From the NCBI RefSeq assembly GCF_000373985.1, contig NZ_KB892945.1:1-5902 (forward strand): a DNA stretch of 5,902 bases. The letters run 5' to 3'. This DNA is from Desulfobacter curvatus DSM 3379 (GTDB lineage: Bacteria; Desulfobacterota; Desulfobacteria; Desulfobacterales; Desulfobacteraceae). Every line of letters starts with the position of its first letter. Position 1 is the stretch's first letter. Position numbers and translations under genes: made by a program. Under the pieces are notes generated by a model. That model had not been told where the DNA came from, made no database searches, and was given only the letters and a program-made list of their open reading frames with translations. Shown here one piece after another: positions 1 to 5,505 of the stretch.

Positions 1-173
1 GGGGGGGCATTAGCAATACTGACTCGATTTTAATGAAATTTGCCTCTTTTTGGGGTACAAAATTGTCTAATGGTGAGGCCACGGGCTCTGTCCTTTTGAC
101 TTAGCTTAGACGCTGCATTTTTTAGGTAAAAAGTAATCTCTTTATTGAATTTAAAAATAAAATTTTGAAACAT

Positions 174-191
174 ATTGAATATATATTCAAT
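174..191. repeat. Perfect 18-bp AT-rich palindrome
   Basis: ATTGAATATATATTCAAT reads identically on both strands. Part of the left arm (TATTGAAT) also occurs at 143-150. It could be a dimeric regulator site or simply an AT-rich coincidence. No gene start lies beside it, so no function is assigned. Confidence 0.5.
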
Positions 192-313
192 TTTATTAAG
201 CATATAAAGCCGTCCTTCCTGGATGGTTAATTCAATCTCCTACATGTCCTTTTAGGCATTTGAGTGGACCATTCTTCCTCCCTTTGTCTCCCTGGGTAGC
301 CTAATTAAATTCA

Positions 314-350
314 AAATAGGAGAGTAGGGATCCTATTTATTTTTTATTAA
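314..350 (+). terminator. Possible weak rho-independent terminator
   Basis: AAATAGGA (314-321) and TCCTATTT (331-338) form a perfect 8-bp stem around a 9-nt loop, followed by ATTTTTTATT and, a little later, another T6 run. The order stem then T-run fits termination of plus-strand transcription. The stem is AT-rich and therefore weak, and no plus-strand gene is visible upstream in the window, so it may end a transcript that enters from the left or be fortuitous. Confidence 0.3.
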
Positions 351-641
351 GTTTTTTCTAAGGATCATAGATTTCACCCATATTCGCGCGTAAATATACT
401 CTAATGGTTTGCATGAATTATGGGTAAATTAACTCAACGCTTTGCCGCTGATTAAACCTAAAATAGCAGCGAACCCCATTTTCCAGGTGGTTGAGCAGGT
501 TTCTATAAGGGATTTAGTCTCTTGAGGATTTGGCGTATAAAAATACCTTCAAAATTTGAGAACTTGCTTTTTGATTCCAGGAGTATAAAAAAAGAAAAAC
601 AAATGAAATTTAGGGGAACATTAAAGCCGATACGATCCGGA

Positions 642-2027
642 TTACAAACAGGCTCCCATGTCCGGCAGCCGTCCCTCTATAATCCGGCAAATCGTGTCCA
701 ATCCCTTGTCCAGATCTTCCAGGGTCGCCGGACCGGAAAGCGAGAGCCGTACTGCTGCCGGGACAGGTTCGTGGCCCACACTGAATCGTTCTGAGCCAAA
801 GAGGTTCACACCGGCTTCCCGGGCCCGCAATTCCAGGGCCGCACCACTCCAGGGTTTCGGCAGATGAAGCCAAATAAAAAATCCGGTTTCATGGCCTTGA
901 TAAACATATCCCGATAGCCGTTCTGCCGCAGCAGCGTAACGGCGTTTCGACTCCTTACACTTGGCCTCAACAGTGGCGTCGGCCGTGCCGTCCATGATCC
1001 AGGAACAGGCGAGTTCTGTGGTGATGGGAGAAGCCATCCACACTGTGCTTAACACAGCCTCGGACAAGCCGGCCCGAAGCGGCCCCGGGGCGGACAAGAA
1101 TGCCACCCGTAATCCCGCACCAAAGGCCTTGGATACATTTGCGATAAAAATTCCCTGCTCCGGGACCCGGGCCGATACCGGTGCCGTCGGATGTAGCGGA
1201 TGCATCAGGGCATAGGGATCATCTTCTATTAAAAAAAGCCTGTAACGTTGGATCACGGCTGCGATCTCGTCCCGGCGTTCCGGTGGCATAAACACGGTAG
1301 TGGGATTGTTCATTCCGGGCATTAGATAGACCCCGGAGATCTCTTCCCTGCGGCAGGCGGCATCCAGATCAGCCGGGGACATCCCTTGGCCGTCCCCGTG
1401 AACAGGGACCAGGCGGATACCCAGGATAGCCGCCAGAGACTTGATACCCGGATAGGTCAAGGTATCCACGGCAATACGCTGCCCCGGGTGAAACAATGCA
1501 GTCAGACAGCAGGTCAGGGCGTGCTGTCCCCCGGCCGTGATCACTATGCCGGCAGGATCAATATCCAGGCCGTAGCGTTTCATCCATGCGGCGCCAGCAG
1601 CCCTATGTCCGGGTAATCCCGGCGGAGCCGCATATTGAAGAAGCCGGGTGATGTCCCGCTGTGAAGACAGGCTGCGCAACCCGTCCGCGATATCCGGGTC
1701 CAAAGCGTAAAGCGGGGTCACAATGCCCATCTCCACCATTCCGGCTGTATGGGGTTCCGGTGCCGTCAGAGAAGCGCCACCGCCATCGGATGCCACAAAG
1801 GTTCCGCACCCCACCCTTGCGTGGATCATCCCCCGGCGTTCTGCCTCGGCATAACCGCGGGTCACGGTACTGACGTTAATATTCAGCAAATCTGCCAGGT
1901 CTCTGTGGGTGGGAAGACGCCCACCCGGCTCCAGAATCCCTGTTTGTATATCCTTTTCAATGGCATCTGCCAGGGCCTGATAAAGGGGGTGTTCGTTTTT
2001 TTGAATTGAAGGAACCCAATTTGTCAT
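642..2027 (-). CDS. MocR-type transcriptional regulator (GntR wHTH fused to PLP-dependent aminotransferase domain)
   Basis: This 461-residue protein has the two-part MocR/GabR/PdxR design. Residues about 13-79 form a GntR-type winged helix-turn-helix, with PLYQALADAIEKDI, LPTHRDLADLLNINVSTVTR and a wing ending GCGTFVAS. Residues about 110-450 form a fold-type I aminotransferase domain. Visible landmarks are TAGGQHAL (cofactor phosphate region, about 164-171), NNPTT (Asn about 241), the LIEDDPY motif (Asp 269/270 and Tyr272, contacting the pyridine ring), Lys300 in NVSKAFGAGLR (the expected PLP Schiff-base lysine) and Arg427 in VRLSLS (expected substrate-carboxylate arginine). All key residues are kept, so it should bind PLP. 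Family members usually use PLP or an amino acid adduct as effector rather than act as enzymes. The start is chosen because the MTNWVPSI opening is typical of the family, although no Shine-Dalgarno precedes it. It is divergent from the FMN flavoprotein gene, its most likely target. The effector cannot be told from sequence. Confidence 0.93.
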   Translation of the reverse strand: MTNWVPSIQKNEHPLYQALADAIEKDIQTGILEPGGRLPTHRDLADLLNINVSTVTRGYAEAERRGMIHARVGCGTFVASDGGGASLTAPEPHTAGMVEMGIVTPLYALDPDIADGLRSLSSQRDITRLLQYAAPPGLPGHRAAGAAWMKRYGLDIDPAGIVITAGGQHALTCCLTALFHPGQRIAVDTLTYPGIKSLAAILGIRLVPVHGDGQGMSPADLDAACRREEISGVYLMPGMNNPTTVFMPPERRDEIAAVIQRYRLFLIEDDPYALMHPLHPTAPVSARVPEQGIFIANVSKAFGAGLRVAFLSAPGPLRAGLSEAVLSTVWMASPITTELACSWIMDGTADATVEAKCKESKRRYAAAAERLSGYVYQGHETGFFIWLHLPKPWSGAALELRAREAGVNLFGSERFSVGHEPVPAAVRLSLSGPATLEDLDKGLDTICRIIEGRLPDMGACL

Positions 2028-2034
2028 GCAGACA

Positions 2035-2064
2035 ATACTATCATTGACTCTAAGTATTTGTCAA
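2035..2064 (-). promoter_or_regulatory. Sigma70-type promoter of the MocR gene, predicting a leaderless mRNA
   Basis: On the minus strand a perfect -35 TTGACA (2064-2059) is followed, after an 18-bp spacer, by TAGTAT (2040-2035), which matches 4 of 6 positions of the -10 consensus. Transcription would start about 7 nt downstream, at about 2028, directly before the ATG at 2027. The mRNA would therefore have almost no 5' leader, which agrees with the absence of a Shine-Dalgarno sequence before this start codon. Confidence 0.55.
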
Positions 2065-2069
2065 TGATA
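2039..2069. promoter_or_regulatory. 10-bp inverted repeat over the MocR promoter (possible operator)
   Basis: TATCATTGAC (2039-2048) and GTCAATGATA (2060-2069) are perfect inverted copies separated by 11 bp. The centres of the arms lie 21 bp apart, two helical turns, which suits a dimeric DNA-binding protein. One arm contains most of the -35 box of the MocR promoter and the other overlaps its -10 box, so a bound protein would block transcription. Autoregulation by the MocR protein is a reasonable inference. The arms differ from the nearby ATACAAT half-sites, so another regulator is also possible. Confidence 0.5.
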
Positions 2070-2070
2070 T

Positions 2071-2125
2071 GGATACAATCACAAAAATTAAGCATACAAT
2101 CCCCTCTTATTGTATGCATACAATA
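2071..2125. promoter_or_regulatory. Repeated ATACAAT half-sites and 18-bp palindrome, likely MocR operator
   Basis: GGATACAAT (2071-2079), GCATACAAT (2092-2100) and GCATACAAT (2116-2124) are direct copies spaced 21 and 24 bp apart. An inverted copy, ATTGTATGC (2109-2117), joins the last one to make the perfect palindrome TATTGTATGCATACAATA (2108-2125). MocR regulators are known to bind direct repeats, sometimes with inverted ones, in the gap to a divergent target, so this array is the best operator candidate. The copy at 2095-2100 (TACAAT) is also a fair -10 box but has no good -35, which would suit an activated promoter; the resulting leader would be about 40 nt and would contain the palindrome. 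The exact start of transcription is not determined. Confidence 0.6.
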
Positions 2126-2130
2126 TTACA

Positions 2131-2138
2131 AAAAGGAG
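2131..2138 (+). promoter_or_regulatory. Ribosome binding site that fixes the start of the FMN protein
   Basis: AAAAGGAG lies 9 nt before the ATG at 2148. It is the only good Shine-Dalgarno near the 5' end of this frame and selects 2148 over the upstream in-frame ATG at 2058. Confidence 0.8.
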
Positions 2139-2147
2139 ATTACCGTT

Positions 2148-3698
2148 ATGTATTTCAGCCCTTCACTTGCCAGCCCTGTCACCCATACCCACATGCAAAC
2201 GCCCCGCCATGTGGCCGGTATTTCAGGCATGTGCGCCGCGTGCACGGCCGATTGCACCGGCCCCTGTGAAATCGGACTTTCAGCCATAAGGGGTGCCGAG
2301 GCGATTCTTCCGTTCGCCGCTGATAAAAACCAGTTCGCCTCGGAAAAAGAATATCCCCTGGATTTTTCACATTTCAATATCAACGGGCGGGTATTCGGCG
2401 CCAGGGGGACATCTCCTGATCCGGATAAGGCCAGCTTCCCTTTTGCCGACATTTCATCCGTTTTCGGCACGACCCATGCGGTAGCGATCAATGGGCCATT
2501 TATCCTGCCTGCCATGGCCAAGCTGGCCTGGAAGGAATACTATGCCGGTGCCGCACTTTTCGGTATTCCCGTAGTGATCGGGGAGGATGTCATTGCCAAA
2601 GACCCCGGTCTTGTCACCCATAATCGCCGTGTTACGGACTCACCGTTGATTACCGAGATGGTATCCGCTTTCAGGCAGTATCAACTGGGGTGTGGAGATA
2701 TCGTTCTCCAGGCGAATGCGGATGACGAATACCATGGGGTACTCGAATACGCCATTGACCGGCTCAACATTAAATCTGTAGAACTGAAATTCGGTCAGGC
2801 TGCTAAGGGGATTCAGGGCATGAGCCAGGTACCGGATCTGAAGGATGCTCTCCGTTTAAAGAAGCTCGGCTATCTAATCGTTCCTGATCCAACTGATCCG
2901 GTAGTTGCCGAAGCTTATGCCAAAGGCATTGGCCCGGTGTTCGAAAAAATCGGCAGACTGCCCATGTGGACGCCTGAGATGCTTTTAAGCCGCGTGGCCG
3001 ATCTGAGACGCCTCGGTGCCGAGCGGATCTGTTTCAAAATGGGCCCCTTTGATCCGAGGGATGTCGCAACTGTCCTCCAGGTCGCATCCGAGGCGGGTAT
3101 TGATCTTGTTACCTTTGACGGCGCAGGCGGCGGAACCGGTCACAGCCCGGTAAAAATGATGAACGAATGGGGGATACCTACCGTGACGCTTGAGATGACG
3201 GTTTACCACATTTTGGAAAATCTGAAAAAAGCAGGAAAACAACTCCCGCCCGTTGCCATGGCCGGCGGTTTCACCACCGAAGACCAGGTCTACAAGGGGT
3301 TGGCCCTTGGTGCCCCATACATAGGCATGATCGCCATCGGTCGGGCAGCTATGGCATCCGCATCGGTGGGCCGGCAAATCGGGGAGGCATTGAAAAACGG
3401 CACCCTGCCCAAAGAGATCGCCCGGTTCGGTTCGACCGTTGATGAAGTATTTGCCGATCTGCGCCTCCTGAAAGCCACATATGGTACCGATGTATCGAAA
3501 ATTCCGACCGGTGCCATCGGTCTTTATTCATTCCTGAATCGGGTTTCCGTAGGGTTAAAACAACTTATGGCCCTTAACCGGAAATTCGCACTCCACTATA
3601 TCGACAGGGAAGACATCGTCCCTCTGACCGATATTGCGGCAGAAGAAACAGGCCTGGCCACGTATAAGGAACGCACCCAATCGATCTTGTCCGTGTAA
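2148..3698 (+). CDS. FMN-binding glutamate synthase family protein (stand-alone GltB-like synthase domain)
   Basis: The 516-residue product resembles the FMN-containing synthase domain of glutamate synthase without the glutaminase domain. The start is the ATG at 2148, preceded by AAAAGGAG (2131-2138) at a 9-nt spacing; an in-frame ATG 30 codons upstream would place the operator repeats inside the coding sequence and is rejected. Residues 29-40 hold a Cys-x2-Cys-x3-Cys-x3-Cys cluster (C29, C32, C36, C40, ending GPCEIG), a likely iron-sulfur ligand set. The TIM-barrel part follows, with KFGQAAKGIQG (214-224), the FDGAGGGTG glycine loop (323-331), MAGGF (371-375) and IGRAAM (397-402), which fit FMN binding. 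There is no signal peptide or membrane segment, so it is cytoplasmic. Related proteins include archaeal-type GltB and the N-methylglutamate synthase large subunit, so substrate and product are uncertain. No glutaminase, small subunit or reductase is encoded in the window. The divergent MocR gene suggests control by an amino compound or PLP state. Confidence 0.9.
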   Translation: MYFSPSLASPVTHTHMQTPRHVAGISGMCAACTADCTGPCEIGLSAIRGAEAILPFAADKNQFASEKEYPLDFSHFNINGRVFGARGTSPDPDKASFPFADISSVFGTTHAVAINGPFILPAMAKLAWKEYYAGAALFGIPVVIGEDVIAKDPGLVTHNRRVTDSPLITEMVSAFRQYQLGCGDIVLQANADDEYHGVLEYAIDRLNIKSVELKFGQAAKGIQGMSQVPDLKDALRLKKLGYLIVPDPTDPVVAEAYAKGIGPVFEKIGRLPMWTPEMLLSRVADLRRLGAERICFKMGPFDPRDVATVLQVASEAGIDLVTFDGAGGGTGHSPVKMMNEWGIPTVTLEMTVYHILENLKKAGKQLPPVAMAGGFTTEDQVYKGLALGAPYIGMIAIGRAAMASASVGRQIGEALKNGTLPKEIARFGSTVDEVFADLRLLKATYGTDVSKIPTGAIGLYSFLNRVSVGLKQLMALNRKFALHYIDREDIVPLTDIAAEETGLATYKERTQSILSV

Positions 3699-3773
3699 CG
3701 GCAGCAGATCGTGCCATGGGCGTAATGGAGTCATCACGTAATGGGTGACCCCAAAACCCGGAAGGAACTTTAC

Positions 3774-4127
3774 ATGGATTTTTCAAGTAAGGCAAATAAG
3801 GATATACTTAATATAGCCGAACCAATAATGACCAATATAATTGAAGGCTCAAATGAAAACGATTATGAAAAATTTTCCAAAGAATTCTCAAGCATTATGC
3901 TTAAGGCTATCCCGAAAGAAGAGTTTGAGCGCCAAATGGCTGAGAGTAGTGAAAAAAGTGAGGATATTAAAAATGAAAGAGAGTTTCTTTCTTGTATCTT
4001 TAGAGACTCTGGGGTAACAGTTCTTTGGAAAGCATCTTATGAAAACAAAAAAGGGGAAGTCCTTGCCCAACTAACCCTTGATGAGGAAGATGGAAAAATA
4101 AAAGTGTTTGGTGCCTTCATAGGATAG
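3774..4127 (+). CDS. Small DUF3887-like protein of unknown function
   Basis: This encodes 117 residues from the ATG at 3774, which has AAGGA (3762-3766) 7 nt upstream. A longer version from the ATG at 3741 lacks such a site. The protein is soluble and highly charged, with no signal peptide or membrane segment. An N-terminal helical part (EKFSKEFSSIMLKAIPKEEF, about 32-51) leads to a C-terminal part that looks like beta strands (VTVLWKASYE, EVLAQLTLDEEDGKIKVFG). That pattern resembles DUF3887/NTF2-like small proteins, but I recognise it only at fold level. It starts 75 bp after the FMN gene with no clear terminator between, so cotranscription is possible. Its codon use is far more AT-rich than its neighbours, which suggests separate acquisition. 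The single cysteine (C74) gives no functional clue, and no function is assigned. Confidence 0.7.
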   Translation: MDFSSKANKDILNIAEPIMTNIIEGSNENDYEKFSKEFSSIMLKAIPKEEFERQMAESSEKSEDIKNEREFLSCIFRDSGVTVLWKASYENKKGEVLAQLTLDEEDGKIKVFGAFIG

Positions 4128-4139
4128 AGAAATAAGCTA

Positions 4140-4176
4140 ATCGGGATAGGACTCCCCTTCACAGAGGAGCCCTCCC
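4140..4176 (-). repeat. Strong hairpin resembling a domain VI with bulged adenosine and intron 3' end
   Basis: On the minus strand GGGCTCCTC (4172-4164) pairs with GGGGAGTCC (4157-4149) across a 6-nt loop. A basal GGGA/TCCC stem follows, separated by an unpaired TA. The bulged A (complement of 4147) is the 8th base from a CCCGAT end, the usual distance of the branch-point adenosine from a group II 3' splice site. It lies about 40 nt farther from domain V than usual, so it may belong to another intron. Read on the plus strand it is a strong hairpin 16 bp after the stop of the small gene, but without a T-run. Confidence 0.5.
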
Positions 4177-4217
4177 AGAAAAGTAGCTCAAATGGACTTC
4201 CCCTTCAGGCTCTCTCA

Positions 4218-4251
4218 GAACCGGACGTAAACCTCTCAACTCGTCCGGCCC
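4218..4251 (-). ncRNA. Group II intron domain V hairpin (degenerate)
   Basis: The 34-nt length matches the classical domain V. The lower stem GGGCCGGA pairs with TCCGGTTC with two G-U pairs. The two-nucleotide-type bulge (ACG) is in the expected place, and the upper stem GAGTT/GGTTT, largely G-U pairs, is capped by the GNRA tetraloop GAGA. The usual catalytic triad AGC at positions 2-4 reads GGC here, which together with the weak upper stem suggests decay. The match was judged against the remembered Ll.LtrB-type domain V layout, not by a covariance search. Confidence 0.65.
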
Positions 4252-4265
4252 CCATCGTTCAGCTC

Positions 4266-4353
4266 TTTTTTTGTACTGGTACACCGGCAAATATATCTGG
4301 GAACAGGCAAAAAAAACTGATCGTCATTGTCCTTACCCTGAACACCATTAATA
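4266..4353. other. Spacer downstream of the DUF169 gene
   Basis: This short AT-rich stretch lies between the intron relic and the end of the DUF169 gene. On the minus strand it contains two runs of seven to eight T or A, one of them about 35 nt after the DUF169 stop, but I could not find a convincing GC-rich stem before it. No gene is seen. Confidence 0.5.
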
Positions 4354-5169
4354 TCAGCGCCCAACCAGTTTCTTCCATGAAGGGATTTGAAAAACGCAGT
4401 CATCTGCCTCCTGTTCCATTCGAAGAAAGAGGGGTGCAGGCAGGGTAAGCGTCAGGATATCATCCCGAAAACACCTGCGCATGACCTCCCGGCCATCAAT
4501 GCCCATCATACCCAGTACGGCCCTGGGTGTCGCTGATTCGGCCTCGGAATAGGCAAACGCGGATATACTGCAACAATCTGTACCCTGGGGGGCCCGAACA
4601 GGATCCGCCCCTTGCATGACCGACCCTGCAAGCGTTACAAGACCTGATAATTCAACCGGATTTACCGGAAAGATTACCGCACGGATATTCTCATTCAACG
4701 CGGTGCGGCCCAAAGGTTTAAACAAAACATACCTGCATTGAATATCATAGCGCGGGAATTCATGGAGAATCCACGCCCTGGCTAAGTCCGGACTGCAATG
4801 CCTGCGCTCGCCATATTCGTACATGGATCTCCAATTTTTAGGCGCGGCCGCCATTTCTGCTTGATATGCAGCCTTGTTTTCTGCGGATTTCAGGCCTTTG
4901 CTAAACAAGGCCGCATGCAGATCTAACTGTTCAGGCGATTCATCGAAACCGGTCCCAAAGCCCAAGGCCGCCCGGCCGCCTGTGCAGATGATACTCTCGC
5001 GGCTGCCGCCGGTAATTTTACCGCGTGTACTGGCCTGGGCAAATAAATAGAGGACACAACCGAATTTACCATTTTTGAACTGGAATGCATCGTCAGGAAT
5101 GGTATCACTCCAAACCACGGCCACCGGCTCGAACTCCGGCCTGAGATTTTCCATAATTGTGCTTTTCAT
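4354..5169 (-). CDS. DUF169 family protein
   Basis: The product is 271 residues from the ATG at 5169, which has a perfect AGGAGG (plus-strand CCTCCT at 5175-5180) 5 nt upstream; a start 17 codons earlier would overlap the end of the transporter gene and is rejected. The sequence fits DUF169: CVLYLFAQASTRGKI (about 38-52), ESIICTGGRAALGFG (58-72), then after a middle segment GADPVRAPQGTDCC (187-200) and a C-terminal block ATPRAVLGMMG followed by a basic stretch. Eight cysteines are present, including the pair C199/C200; whether they bind metal is unknown. It has no signal peptide or membrane segment. The biochemical role of the family is not established. It is the second gene of an apparent minus-strand operon, 22 bp after the EamA-type transporter remnant, which hints at a link to small-molecule uptake or export. 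Confidence 0.85.
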   Translation of the reverse strand: MKSTIMENLRPEFEPVAVVWSDTIPDDAFQFKNGKFGCVLYLFAQASTRGKITGGSRESIICTGGRAALGFGTGFDESPEQLDLHAALFSKGLKSAENKAAYQAEMAAAPKNWRSMYEYGERRHCSPDLARAWILHEFPRYDIQCRYVLFKPLGRTALNENIRAVIFPVNPVELSGLVTLAGSVMQGADPVRAPQGTDCCSISAFAYSEAESATPRAVLGMMGIDGREVMRRCFRDDILTLTLPAPLFLRMEQEADDCVFQIPSWKKLVGR

Positions 5170-5174
5170 GCTGA

Positions 5175-5180
5175 CCTCCT
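5175..5180 (-). promoter_or_regulatory. Strong ribosome binding site of the DUF169 gene
   Basis: The minus strand carries a full AGGAGG, 5 nt before the ATG at 5169. It settles the start of the gene and allows translation independent of the damaged transporter gene upstream. Confidence 0.8.
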
Positions 5181-5191
5181 GTGAAATAACG

Positions 5192-5505
5192 TTAACCTGC
5201 AAAAAAACAGATGGCTGCAAAGGCGCTGATAATGCCCAGCCCCTCTTTCAGGGTGATGGGTTCTTTTAGAACGATCCATCCCAGAGCAAGGGTGATCACC
5301 GGTGACAATGCCGTGAACATGGCGACTACAGACACCTTTTGGTACTTAACGGCGAAAAGGAAACCAAGGGCACCGGTAAACCCCACGATTCCGGTAAAAA
5401 CGGCCAGACAAACGCCCTTGGGATTGATGTCCGGCCTAAAATCCAGACGGGTGAGAATTACACCCCCGACAATAATGGCTCCAAGGAACACACGACACAC
5501 TACCC
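5192..5505 (-). pseudogene. EamA-type (DMT superfamily) transporter, 5'-truncated
   Basis: About 102 residues match the small single-EamA-domain transporters of about 140 residues: GAIIVGGVIL, the loop DFRPDINPKG, TGIVGFTGALGFLFAV, SVVAMFTALSPVITLALG, LKEPITLKEGLGII. Four hydrophobic membrane segments are visible. The expected first 35-40 residues, including the first membrane helix, are missing, and the resemblance ends near 5505 where plus-strand mobile-element sequence begins. A GTG at 5500 with an SD-like GAGGTG just upstream could still allow translation of the remainder, but a shortened protein would probably not fold as the parent did. The frame stays open upstream to a stop at 5549-5551 with no further family resemblance. 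It lies 22 bp upstream of the DUF169 gene on the same strand and was probably cotranscribed with it before the break. Confidence 0.72.

Larger units (their letters stand above)
1..641. other. AT-rich region without a recognisable gene
   Basis: This stretch is clearly more AT-rich than the coding DNA to its right, and stops are frequent in the frames I followed. The frame open from the left edge closes with TAG at 102-104 after about 33 codons and resembles nothing I know. A 90-codon plus-strand frame beginning at 522 has no ribosome binding site, and its 3' part lies antisense to the end of the MocR gene, so I treat it as chance. The region is simply downstream of the minus-strand MocR gene. 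It contains a palindrome (174-191) and a hairpin followed by T-rich DNA (314-350). I see no clear rho-independent terminator for the MocR gene, only A-rich plus-strand DNA around 587-603 (a T-run on the minus strand) without a convincing stem before it. Confidence 0.6.
4140..4265 (-). mobile_element. Relic of the 3' end of a group II intron (domains V and VI)
   Basis: Read on the minus strand this stretch ends like a bacterial group II intron: a short lead-in (GAGCTGAACGATG), a domain V hairpin (4251-4218), and domain VI-like hairpins. No reverse transcriptase/maturase frame and no 5' ribozyme domains are present; beyond about 4265 the resemblance stops and A/T-rich unique sequence follows up to the DUF169 gene. 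It is therefore a truncated, non-functional remnant. It lies just after the stop of the DUF3887-like gene (4127) and between convergent genes, a common place for such elements to persist. The exact outer boundaries are approximate. Confidence 0.65.

Noticed and set aside
522..794. 90-codon plus-strand frame at the end of the left flank
   Set aside because: No ribosome binding site, and its second half is antisense to the MocR gene; the protein resembles nothing known to me.
2058..2147. Longer N-terminus (30 extra residues) for the FMN glutamate-synthase-like protein
   Set aside because: It has no ribosome binding site and covers the operator repeats and probable promoter; the ATG at 2148 has AAAAGGAG at good spacing and fits the family.
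2126..2521. 131-codon open frame antisense to the FMN protein gene
   Set aside because: It is a shadow of the strongly supported plus-strand gene, with no start signal and no recognisable protein.
2985..3377. 130-codon antisense open frame inside the FMN protein gene
   Set aside because: Composition and position show it is a by-product of the real coding strand.
4300..4353. Rho-independent terminator for the DUF169 gene
   Set aside because: There is a T8 run on the minus strand after the stop, but no convincing stem precedes it.
5170..5220. 17-residue longer start for the DUF169 protein
   Set aside because: It would begin inside the end of the transporter gene and read through the AGGAGG; the ATG at 5169 is directly preceded by that site.
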